Made by a program: the position numbers and the translations under genes. Of a stretch of DNA of 64,000 nt, positions 1 to 7,304 are shown piece by piece (positions within the stretch are counted from its first letter, which is position 1; every line of letters begins with the position of its first letter). The notes beneath the pieces were generated by a model. It was not told the origin of the DNA and made no database searches. It saw only the letters and a program-made list of their open reading frames with translations. The DNA is from Hymenobacter sp. DG25B (lineage in GTDB: Bacteria; Bacteroidota; Bacteroidia; Cytophagales; Hymenobacteraceae), in the NCBI RefSeq assembly GCF_000801315.1, contig NZ_CP010054.1, forward strand, positions 3,810,647 through 3,874,646, in the 5' to 3' direction.

Positions 1-99
1 GCCGTACCATTTTATTTGCGGCTGGGGTATGCGGTGGTGGCGCCTTCACACACGCTGTTCGGCAGCATTCCGCACTTTCTCATGCGCAAGCCGCTTTAG
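1..99 (+). CDS. GNAT family N-acetyltransferase, C-terminal end (5' truncated)
   Basis: The window opens inside this gene; only the last 32 codons are present. They read as the end of a GNAT acetyltransferase: 'FYLRLGY' is the helix/strand that closes the acetyl-CoA fold, and 'IPHFLMRKPL' is the usual terminal strand of ElaA/GNAT-type enzymes. Substrate cannot be told from this fragment. Its TAG stop (97-99) overlaps the TAA stop of the convergent DUF962 gene, so the two genes end on the same bases. What is seen is a short open frame with a family-like ending; the assignment is an inference from that ending. Confidence 0.7.
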   Translation, partial: AVPFYLRLGYAVVAPSHTLFGSIPHFLMRKPL

Positions 100-401
100 A
101 ACCGTTCCCGCCCGCGCAGCAGGTCCCAGTACAGGCGGAAGTCGCCGCGCAGGGAAAACCACGGGTGCTGGAAGGTGGCGGGCTTGTTGTGCTCCACAAA
201 AAAGTGACCTACCCAGGCAAAAGCATAGGCTGCTATGATGCCATACCCAATTAATATGGGACGCCCCAGCACCACGGTCAGCACCAGGCAAAGCAGGAAT
301 AGGGAAGTACCTATAAAATGCAGGATGCGGGTACCGCGCTGCTGGTGCTCGCGCAGGTAGCGTGGGTAGAACTCCGCAAAAGTCAGGGGCCGGGCCGTCA
401 T
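96..401 (-). CDS. DUF962 / Mpo1-like small membrane protein
   Basis: A 101-residue protein matching the DUF962 (Mpo1-like) family. It has the N-terminal 'YLREHQQRGTRILHFIGT' segment, two closely spaced hydrophobic stretches (about residues 28-65), and the 'GHFFVEHNKPATFQHPW' histidine-rich motif. In yeast the related Mpo1 is an iron-dependent dioxygenase that shortens 2-hydroxy fatty acids; conserved histidines are present here, but activity on a bacterial substrate is only an inference. Length is normal for bacterial members. The gene stands alone and converges on the GNAT gene with a stop-on-stop overlap. No Shine-Dalgarno is seen, as usual in this phylum. Confidence 0.85.
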   Translation of the reverse strand: MTARPLTFAEFYPRYLREHQQRGTRILHFIGTSLFLLCLVLTVVLGRPILIGYGIIAAYAFAWVGHFFVEHNKPATFQHPWFSLRGDFRLYWDLLRGRERF

Positions 402-464
402 AGCAAGCAGGGTTTTACGTAAAGAAGCCTAACTTTTCCCTGAAATCACAGCCTGCCCTGCGCA

Positions 465-944
465 ATGGACCAATTACCTGATGTAGCCACTCTGGTGGCT
501 ATTTACAACCAAATGAACCAATACGGCCGCATAAACGGCATGGTGCTGCACGTAGCCTCGCCCGGGGAAGTGAAGTACACCATGACAGTGCGCGCCGAGC
601 ACCTTAGCTCCCCCGGCACCTGCCACGGCGGGGTGCTGGCCGGCCTCATGGACTCGGTGCTGGGAGCAGCGGCCCTGTCGGAGGCCTTCACCGCGGGTGA
701 GCTGGTATCTACGGTGGAGTTCAAGATGAACTACCTGCACCCGGTGCGCCTGCATGATACGCTGGTGGCCACCGCCAAAGTAGACCACGCCGGCAAAACC
801 CTGCTGGTAGCTACCGGCGACATTTACTGCGCCACCCGCGAGCTAGTGGTAGCCAAGGGCATGGGCACCTTCAACCGCTACCCCGCCGACAAGCGCGACT
901 TCCGCAAGCTGCTGTTCCCCTCCGCCGACGACGAGCAGGAATAA
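465..944 (+). CDS. PaaI-family hotdog-fold thioesterase
   Basis: A 159-residue single-domain hotdog protein. The motif 'CHGGVLAGLMDSVLGAAA' is the PaaI-type helix with its catalytic acidic residue (D in 'LMDS'), followed by 'STVEFKMNYLHPV', the central strand of the fold. Members hydrolyse acyl-CoA thioesters in the cytoplasm; the substrate is not predictable here, and no phenylacetate pathway genes are nearby. The gene is preceded by a 63-base gap after the divergent DUF962 gene and followed by a strong hairpin at 950-992. The acidic tail 'SADDEQE' lies outside the fold. Confidence 0.85.
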   Translation: MDQLPDVATLVAIYNQMNQYGRINGMVLHVASPGEVKYTMTVRAEHLSSPGTCHGGVLAGLMDSVLGAAALSEAFTAGELVSTVEFKMNYLHPVRLHDTLVATAKVDHAGKTLLVATGDIYCATRELVVAKGMGTFNRYPADKRDFRKLLFPSADDEQE

Positions 945-949
945 AACGC

Positions 950-992
950 AAACCGCCGGACCGTTCCCGTAAAAGGAACCGCCCGGCGGTTT
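950..992. terminator. Bidirectional hairpin terminator
   Basis: AAACCGCCGG (950-959) pairs with CCGGCGGTTT (983-992); inside the loop GGTTCC/GGAACC makes a second stem. It lies between the convergent thioesterase gene and NYN gene, so it can end both transcripts. Confidence 0.8.
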
Positions 993-1023
993 ATAGCAGT
1001 GCCGGCTAACCGGCCCTGGCTAC

Positions 1024-2031
1024 TTAGTAGCGCGAAGAAGCCGACTCGTGCTCTTCCTCCTCCTGGGGAGAATCGTCGTCTTCGTTTTCATTCATGATGG
1101 GGGGCTGCACTTTGCGCACGTTGCGGGCGCAGTCCTCGTCGCGGTGGTTGCGGCCTACGGTGAATTCTACCCAGTCGCCTTCCTGCAGGTCGTTGAAGTC
1201 GCCTTCGGCCATATCAGCGTAGCTGAAGAACAGGTTGTTGGGGGGCATTACCACAAAGCCAAACCCGTTTTTCAGGTTTTTGATGGTGCTTACGCCAATG
1301 GAGCCTACCGGGCCGGCGGCCGTAGGGCCGGCGGGGCGCAGCGGCTTGGGAGCAGCGGTATAAGCCGCGGGCTCCGGCTGGTTCACGAACAGGTCCTCAA
1401 TCAGCGGGTCGTTCTTGCTCAGGCGCTCATCAATTACCTCGTGCATGGCTACGGGGTAGGTAGCATGGTCGAGGAGCTGCTGGGAGGCACGGGTTACGCG
1501 GTTTTCGCCTTTATAATCGGTGTATTTGAAGTCCCAGTTGAGCAGCATCACGCGGGTGCCCACGGTGTTGAGCTTCTTCACCAGGGGCAGGTAGTCGCTG
1601 TCGCCGGCAATCAGCACAATTACGTCGAAGCTCTTGTGCAGGGCCATTTCCAATGCTTCCAGGCTCAGCCACACGTCAATGCCCTTTTCCTGCAAACGGC
1701 CGTCGCGGGTTTTCAGGGGCATGTAGTGGGTGGTGATGCCCAGGTTCATCAGGATATCGTCGAGCAGACGGTCGTGGAACAGACGGTCTTTTTCGCGGGC
1801 CTCCGTGGCGCTTAAGCGGCCGCGGAAGAAGTGAGCGTCGGTAATCTGGCACAGGCGCACATCGGTGTCCTCGTCTTCGGCTACCTGATGACGGATAAAC
1901 TCGTGCAGGCCTTCCAAGCTAATTCGTGCCTTGCGCTCATGCTGAAAGTAGTAGTAATCACTGATCTTAAGGAAATAATTGCCGTCATAGAAGACACCGA
2001 TCCGGATCAGCGGGCTATTCATCTGATTCAT
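1024..2031 (-). CDS. NYN-domain (PIN-like) ribonuclease-type protein with C-terminal cold-shock-like domain
   Basis: A 335-residue protein in two parts. Residues about 8-190 are a NYN/LabA (DUF88) domain: 'IGVFYDGNYF' carries the first metal-binding aspartate (D16), 'EKGIDVWLSLEALEMAL' the second acidic site and 'VLIAGDSDYLPLVKKL' the third. This arrangement is known in PIN/NYN metal-dependent RNases. After a Pro/Ala-rich linker, residues about 240-305 resemble a cold-shock OB fold ('IKNLKNGFGFVVMPPNN', 'LFFSYADM', 'GDWVEFTVG'), a likely RNA-binding module. The tail is strongly acidic. Role in RNA turnover is inferred from this pairing. The gene is monocistronic; M1 and a second ATG three codons on are both possible starts. 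A promoter-like box is at 2120-2127. Confidence 0.85.
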   Translation of the reverse strand: MNQMNSPLIRIGVFYDGNYFLKISDYYYFQHERKARISLEGLHEFIRHQVAEDEDTDVRLCQITDAHFFRGRLSATEAREKDRLFHDRLLDDILMNLGITTHYMPLKTRDGRLQEKGIDVWLSLEALEMALHKSFDVIVLIAGDSDYLPLVKKLNTVGTRVMLLNWDFKYTDYKGENRVTRASQQLLDHATYPVAMHEVIDERLSKNDPLIEDLFVNQPEPAAYTAAPKPLRPAGPTAAGPVGSIGVSTIKNLKNGFGFVVMPPNNLFFSYADMAEGDFNDLQEGDWVEFTVGRNHRDEDCARNVRKVQPPIMNENEDDDSPQEEEEHESASSRY

Positions 2032-2425
2032 AAAATTCTACTCGTTTTGGAAATGTGCAGGGGGGTGTGTCAGGACACGTAACAGGTCAGGGTGGGCCTT
2101 CAAGGAGGAAAGGCCGTGTCAAAGGTACGAAGTATGCATAAAATACATAATATAAATTTAATATGCTAACTGTTTGATTCAAAGGGTATATACCACAAAA
2201 TCATTCCATAAATAATCACATTTATGAATACTTCCGAAGGCGCCAATTTGCGGTGAAAAACGTCGTTTATCAAAGCAGATATTCCAACTACATACAGCAA
2301 AGTGCAACTTTACTGTCGAGCTTACCAAGGCTGACTATAAAAGCTAACCAAGCCTTTTAAATGCAAAACAAGCAGGCCGATTACCTGCGAAATCCGGGTT
2401 TATTCAGGTAACAACACCAAGTGAA
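2032..2425. other. 394-bp AT-rich intergenic region
   Basis: No coding region is seen. The right half (about 2130-2370) is clearly richer in A+T than the genes around it. It holds the promoter-like box for the NYN gene and the 3' side of the YdjM-like gene; no clear terminator hairpin was found. Confidence 0.6.
2120..2127 (-). promoter_or_regulatory. Possible Bacteroidota -7 box for the NYN gene
   Basis: CAAAGGTA on the plus strand reads TACCTTTG on the minus strand and fits the Bacteroidota TAnnTTTG consensus, about 90 bases before the NYN start codon. No clear -33 TTG partner is seen, so this is tentative. Confidence 0.4.
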
Positions 2426-3163
2426 TTAGAATTTCATTCTGCTCACTATCAGCAACAACACTACTGCACCATATACGCCGCAAACCACTATTTCCAGCAC
2501 GTTGCCCATGGCCGAACCCGTCCGTATGAGCGGCAATTTAATAGCGAAATCGGAAAGGGGCATAAAATACTTCACGCCGGACTTGGTCAGCGTATCGGCC
2601 AGCAGGTGGGAAAGGTAGCCCCCGCCGGCAAACAGCGCCACGCCGTGCCACCCCAGCGTTTGGTTGGCCAGGTGCCCGATATACGTCCAGAGGGCGGTGG
2701 CCCAGATGGTGTGCGTCCAGGTGCGGTGGCTGGTGAAGGGCGCCACGGCTACAAAAGTGCCCAGCATGCTCAGCCAGAGCATACCAGTATACAGCCCCGC
2801 CACTACGGTGCACAGGCCCGTAAACATAAGTGCCAGCTTACGCGCCGAGCCGCCCTGCATGGCCGCGCCCACCATACCAAAAGCCAGCGCGGTAGTAAAG
2901 CCCATGCGCCGGTCGGCGCCCAGCAGCATATAGTGCGTGTAGGCGGCTATGCCAATGCCCACCAGCACAAACGCCCAACGCACGTAATTCTGGGCAAAGC
3001 CTAGGCGCTTGCTCAGGCGGGAGCTGGGATGGTCCAGATCAGGAGCCAGGGCCGAAAAGCCCGCCAGGGCTATGCCGGCCGGCGAAAAGGGAATACCCGG
3101 TACCAGGCCGGCCACGGCTACGCCGGTAATAAGGCCAATGGCCAGGTGAGAAGAGCCGCGCAC
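2426..3163 (-). CDS. YdjM/DUF457-type membrane-bound metal-dependent hydrolase
   Basis: A 245-residue integral membrane protein with about six hydrophobic segments. It carries the family's metal-site motifs: an early histidine in 'MRGSSHLAIG' (H6), 'APDLDHPSSRLSKRLG', 'HRTWTHTIWATALW' and 'GYLSHLLADTLTKSG'. These match the YdjM (LexA-regulated, inner membrane) family, which is related to phospholipase C-like hydrolases; the true substrate is not known for any close member. No LexA-like operator is evident upstream, although an imperfect -7 box (TACCTTCG, 3190-3197, minus) is close to the start. The gene stands alone. Confidence 0.85.
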   Translation of the reverse strand: MRGSSHLAIGLITGVAVAGLVPGIPFSPAGIALAGFSALAPDLDHPSSRLSKRLGFAQNYVRWAFVLVGIGIAAYTHYMLLGADRRMGFTTALAFGMVGAAMQGGSARKLALMFTGLCTVVAGLYTGMLWLSMLGTFVAVAPFTSHRTWTHTIWATALWTYIGHLANQTLGWHGVALFAGGGYLSHLLADTLTKSGVKYFMPLSDFAIKLPLIRTGSAMGNVLEIVVCGVYGAVVLLLIVSRMKF

Positions 3164-3210
3164 GCAGAAAAATACCTTTGAACGAAAGAACGAAGGTACG
3201 CGGCTAACCG

Positions 3211-3411
3211 CTAGGAACGAGGGGCCGAAGCAGGTAATGCGCAGGCCGTGCCGCGCACCGGCGCCTCCCGGGTATAGGGCCGTGCGGCCTGTACGGCAGC
3301 CAGGCAGCGCCGCCGGTAAATGGCCAGCCAGGCATGTTTAGCCTGTTGCCAACGCTCCCAGGCGTCAATATCAAACTCGGGGTCCGGGGCGGGGTTGCGG
3401 GTGGGGTCCAT
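3211..3411 (-). CDS. Small hypothetical protein
   Basis: A 66-codon open frame with ATG start, upstream of and in the same direction as the YdjM-like gene, 47 bases away. The N-terminal half ('FDIDAWERWQQAKHAW') looks like a plausible amphipathic helix; the C-terminal half is Ala/Arg/Pro rich and could be chance translation of GC-rich DNA. No family is recognised. It may be a real small gene or the leader of the next one; evidence is only the frame and its position. Confidence 0.35.
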   Translation of the reverse strand: MDPTRNPAPDPEFDIDAWERWQQAKHAWLAIYRRRCLAAVQAARPYTREAPVRGTACALPASAPRS

Positions 3412-3621
3412 AATGCAACGGTGGGATGGGTGGGGAGAGCAGAGGACTAAGATATATACTTTTCACTATTGATACTTCACCCAGCTCAACAATAAAAGGC
3501 TTTATAGCACATCCGGGAAACTTTCGGACCTTGGCGGCGGTATTGCTACCGCCCCCAGCCCGACCGGATTCTCATTCGGCCGGGCTTCTCCCGTTGTTTT
3601 GCCTCCTAGCCGATATCCGTT

Positions 3622-6600
3622 TTGCAGGTCTCCGATTTCCTCAAGCTCTATACCCTGGACCCCACCGTGCTGACCATTGGGGCCCGCCTGAACCCAGCCA
3701 CGCGCAACAGCCTGCGCGCTGAAGCCAACGCCCCGGCCGCGCCCGTGCGCCTGCATCTGCGCGGCCTGGTGGGCAGCCAGGATGCCGTGCTGGCCGCCGC
3801 CCTGCACCAGGACTTTCCCGATCAGCACCATCTGTTTATTCTGCACGACCGGGAAGAGGCGGCCTACTTCCTGGCCGACCTGCAGCACCTGGTGCCCGAC
3901 GAGGAGCCTTTGCTTTTCCCCAGCTCCTACAAGCGCCCCTACGCCTTCGATGAGACGGAAAACGCCAACGTGCTGATGCGGGCCGAGGTGCTGAACAAGC
4001 TCAACTCCCACCGCGGCCCCAAAACCACCGCCGAGCAGGCCGCCGAAGATGCCGACGATGCTTTGCCGGAAGGCGACGCCACAGCCCGGAGCAGGAAAAT
4101 CAGCGTGAAGGACACGGCCGGCGCGCTGATTGTGACGTACCCGGAGGCACTGTTTGAGAAGGTTATCAACAAGAAGAGCTTAGTTGCCAACACTTTTATT
4201 GTGAAGGTGGGCGACAAGCTGGACGTGAACTTCATCAGCGACATGCTGGCGGAGTATGACTTTGAGCGTTCCGACTTTGTGTATGAGGCGGGGCAGTTTG
4301 CGGTGCGCGGCGGTATCGTGGATATCTTCTCGTACGCCAACGAATTGCCCTACCGTATTGAATTGTTTGGCGACGAGGTAGAAACCATCCGCACGTTTGA
4401 CCCCGAGAGCCAGCTGTCGGTGGAGAAGCGCCAGCAGGTGAGCATTATTCCCAACGTGCAGACCAAGCTGCTGCAGGAAACGCGGGAGGCTTTTCTGGAC
4501 TTCATTCCAAAGAACACCGCCATCTGGGCTAAGGATGTGCGCCAGACCCTGGACGTGGTGGAGGAATCCTTTGAGCGGGCCGAGCTGGGCTTTAAGGAGA
4601 TGCTGGAATCTGCCGGCGGCGTGCAGATTGTGAGCAAGCCGGAGGATTTGTTCGAGACGGGCAAATCATTCAAAAAGCTGCTGGAGAACTTCCCCATCGT
4701 GGAGTTCGGCAAGCGCTTCCACTTCAAGGGCGGCGAGGATTTCACCTTCACGGCCAAGCCGCAGCCTTCGTTCAACAAGGACTTCAACCGGCTGGTGAAA
4801 AACCTGCACGAGAACCAGGAGAAGGGCTACGTCAATATTATTGGGGCGGAATCCGTGCGGCAGGCGGACCGGCTGCGCACCATCTTTGATGAGCTGGACA
4901 ACAACGTGCAGTTTCAGCACCTGCTGCTGGGCCTGCGCGAAGGCTTTATTGATGACATGCTGAAGCTGGTGGTGTACACCGACCACCAGCTGTTCGAGCG
5001 TTTCTACCGGGCGCAGGAAGGGCGCAAGTTCTCCAAGAAAAAGGCCCTTACGCTAAAAGAGCTGCGCACCCTGGTGCCCGGCGACTACGTGGTGCACCAG
5101 GACTACGGCATTGCCCGCTTTGCCGGCCTCACGCAGGTAGAAATCAACGACCGGCTGCAGGAGGCCATCCGCCTCGTGTACCGCGACGACGACGTGCTGA
5201 CCGTGAGCATTCATGCCCTGCACAAAATTGCCAAGTACTCCGGGGCCGAGGGCACGCCGCCCACTATGAGCAAGCTGGGCTCGCCGGAGTGGGAAAACAA
5301 GAAGAAGTCCGTCAAGAAAAAGGTGAAGGACATTGCCGCCGAGCTGATTCGGCTGTACGCCAAGCGCAAAACCGCGCCGGGCCACGCCTTCGCCCACGAC
5401 TCCTTTATGCAGGCCGAGCTGGAATCGAGCTTCATTTACGAGGACACGCCCGACCAGGGCAAGGCCACCGAGGACGTGAAGCGCGACATGGAGCAGCCCC
5501 ACCCCATGGACCGCCTCGTGTGCGGCGACGTGGGCTTCGGCAAAACCGAGGTAGCCATTCGGGCCGCCTTCAAATCCGTGGCCGATGGCAAGCAGGTGGC
5601 CGTGCTGGTGCCCACCACCATTCTGGCCATGCAGCACTACAAAACCTTCCGGGAGCGGCTGGCGGCCCTGCCCGTCACGGTGGAGTACGTGAACCGCTTC
5701 AAAAGCACCAAGCAGATTAAGGAAACGCTGGGCCGCGTGGCCGAGGGCAAAACCGACATCCTCATCGGCACACACCGCCTCACCAACAAGGACATCAAGT
5801 TCAAAGACCTGGGCCTGCTCATCATTGATGAAGAGCAGAAGTTCGGGGTGAAAACCAAGGACAAGCTCAAGGAGCTGAAGGTGAACGTGGACACGCTCAC
5901 CCTCTCGGCCACGCCCATTCCGCGCACCCTGCACTTCTCCCTCATGGGCGCCCGCGACCTCAGCGTAATTGCCACGCCGCCGCCCAACCGCCAGCCGGTG
6001 CAAACGGAATTGCACGTGTTTGATGAGCTGCTGATTCGCGACGCCGTGGCGCGGGAGCTGAAGCGCGGCGGGCAGGTGTTTTTCGTGCACAACCGCGTGA
6101 AGGACATTGAGGAGCTGGCCAACATGATTTTGCGCCTGGTGCCCGATGCCCGCGTGACCTACATCCACGGGCAGATGGAGGGCGACCTGCTGGAAAAGCG
6201 CATGATGAAGTTTGTGGACGGCGAGTACGACGTGCTGGTGAGCACCAACCTGATTGAGTCGGGCCTGGATATTCCCAACGCCAATACCATCATCATCAAC
6301 CGCGCCCATCTCTTTGGGCTGAGTGATTTGCACCAGATGCGAGGCCGCGTGGGCCGTTCCAACAAGAAGGCCTACTGCTACCTGCTCACGCCCCCGGTGG
6401 CGGGCCTGCCCGCCGATGCCCGCAAGCGCCTGAGCACCCTGGAAGAATTCTCCGACCTTGGCGACGGCTTCAAAGTAGCCATGCGCGACCTGGATATCCG
6501 GGGTGCGGGCAACCTGCTGGGCGGCGAGCAGTCGGGCTTTATTAATGACCTGGGCTTTGAGACCTACCACCAGATTCTGGACGAGGCGGTGCAGGAGCTG

Positions 6601-7146
6601 AAGGAAACCGAGTTCCGCGACCTGTTCCTCGGCGACCCTACCCAGCGCCTGCAGGAAGCCGCCGCCACCAAAGGACCCAAGGAGTGCAACATTGAAACCG
6701 ACCTGCAAATCCTGATTCCCGACCACTACGTGAGCAACGTCTCGGAGCGCCTGCAGCTGTATAGCAAGCTGGACCGCGTGAAAGGCCCCGAGGAGCTGCG
6801 CAAGCTGGTGGCTGGCATTGTGGACCGCTTTGGGCCGCTACCCCAGGAAGTGGAACAGCTGGCCGACATTGTGCGCCTGCGCTGGCAGGCCTGTCAGGTG
6901 GGCTTTGAGAAGCTCACGCTGAAGAAAAACCTCATGAAAGGCTTTATCCCGGCCACCAACAACGAGGCCTTCTTCCAGGGCGACGTCTTCGGCAACGTGC
7001 TCAGCTACGTGCAAACCCACCCCCGCTCGGCCAGCATGAAAGAGCGCAAAGAGCAGCTGATTATCTCCTTCGAGGAAGTGAAAAGCGTGCAGGCGGCCAA
7101 GCGGATTCTGAGTGAGCTGGGGAGTGAGGAGAAGGTGGGGGTGTAG
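3622..7146 (+). CDS. mfd: Transcription-repair coupling factor Mfd
   Basis: A 1174-residue Mfd, the ATP-dependent translocase that removes stalled RNA polymerase from DNA lesions and recruits UvrA. The N-terminal UvrB-like region (about 1-450) is followed by the RNA polymerase-interacting CarD-like domain starting near 484 ('LVPGDYVVHQDYGIARFAG'). The RecG-like motor has Walker A 'GDVGFGKTE' at 635, 'DEEQ' at 736 and 'LSATPIPRTL' after it, then motif VI 'QMRGRVGRSNKKAYCYL'. The C-terminal TRCF domain is complete. The start is a TTG at 3622 giving 'MQVSDFLKLYT'; no in-frame ATG fits better. An acidic insert (about 140-155) is unremarkable. The gene is monocistronic and is followed at once by an AT-rich foreign-looking gene. 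Confidence 0.97.
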   Translation: MQVSDFLKLYTLDPTVLTIGARLNPATRNSLRAEANAPAAPVRLHLRGLVGSQDAVLAAALHQDFPDQHHLFILHDREEAAYFLADLQHLVPDEEPLLFPSSYKRPYAFDETENANVLMRAEVLNKLNSHRGPKTTAEQAAEDADDALPEGDATARSRKISVKDTAGALIVTYPEALFEKVINKKSLVANTFIVKVGDKLDVNFISDMLAEYDFERSDFVYEAGQFAVRGGIVDIFSYANELPYRIELFGDEVETIRTFDPESQLSVEKRQQVSIIPNVQTKLLQETREAFLDFIPKNTAIWAKDVRQTLDVVEESFERAELGFKEMLESAGGVQIVSKPEDLFETGKSFKKLLENFPIVEFGKRFHFKGGEDFTFTAKPQPSFNKDFNRLVKNLHENQEKGYVNIIGAESVRQADRLRTIFDELDNNVQFQHLLLGLREGFIDDMLKLVVYTDHQLFERFYRAQEGRKFSKKKALTLKELRTLVPGDYVVHQDYGIARFAGLTQVEINDRLQEAIRLVYRDDDVLTVSIHALHKIAKYSGAEGTPPTMSKLGSPEWENKKKSVKKKVKDIAAELIRLYAKRKTAPGHAFAHDSFMQAELESSFIYEDTPDQGKATEDVKRDMEQPHPMDRLVCGDVGFGKTEVAIRAAFKSVADGKQVAVLVPTTILAMQHYKTFRERLAALPVTVEYVNRFKSTKQIKETLGRVAEGKTDILIGTHRLTNKDIKFKDLGLLIIDEEQKFGVKTKDKLKELKVNVDTLTLSATPIPRTLHFSLMGARDLSVIATPPPNRQPVQTELHVFDELLIRDAVARELKRGGQVFFVHNRVKDIEELANMILRLVPDARVTYIHGQMEGDLLEKRMMKFVDGEYDVLVSTNLIESGLDIPNANTIIINRAHLFGLSDLHQMRGRVGRSNKKAYCYLLTPPVAGLPADARKRLSTLEEFSDLGDGFKVAMRDLDIRGAGNLLGGEQSGFINDLGFETYHQILDEAVQELKETEFRDLFLGDPTQRLQEAAATKGPKECNIETDLQILIPDHYVSNVSERLQLYSKLDRVKGPEELRKLVAGIVDRFGPLPQEVEQLADIVRLRWQACQVGFEKLTLKKNLMKGFIPATNNEAFFQGDVFGNVLSYVQTHPRSASMKERKEQLIISFEEVKSVQAAKRILSELGSEEKVGV

Positions 7147-7304
7147 GGATTATGTCCATTCGCAGGGGTGACATTTTATTGAATTTCAGCATGTCATTTA
7201 AGAATCTATCCCATTAAGTAACATAAGTTACCATGAGCTGCTTATCGTTGATTACCTAAAAATATTCATTAATATGCAGGGTTTTAACATTAACCCAACT
7301 AACT
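7147..7304. promoter_or_regulatory. AT-rich leader of the OLD-family gene with two inverted repeats
   Basis: Base composition drops sharply right after the mfd stop. Two small palindromes are visible: GTAAC-ATAA-GTTAC (7218-7231) and GGGTT-N8-AACCC (7279-7296), the latter ending eight bases before the ATG. They could be operator sites, but nothing in the sequence proves it. Confidence 0.4.

Noticed and set aside
5053..6726. Long open frame on the minus strand opposite mfd
   Set aside because: It is antisense to conserved Mfd motor motifs, has low-complexity His/Gly/Val-rich content and no family; a by-product of codon use in GC-rich DNA.
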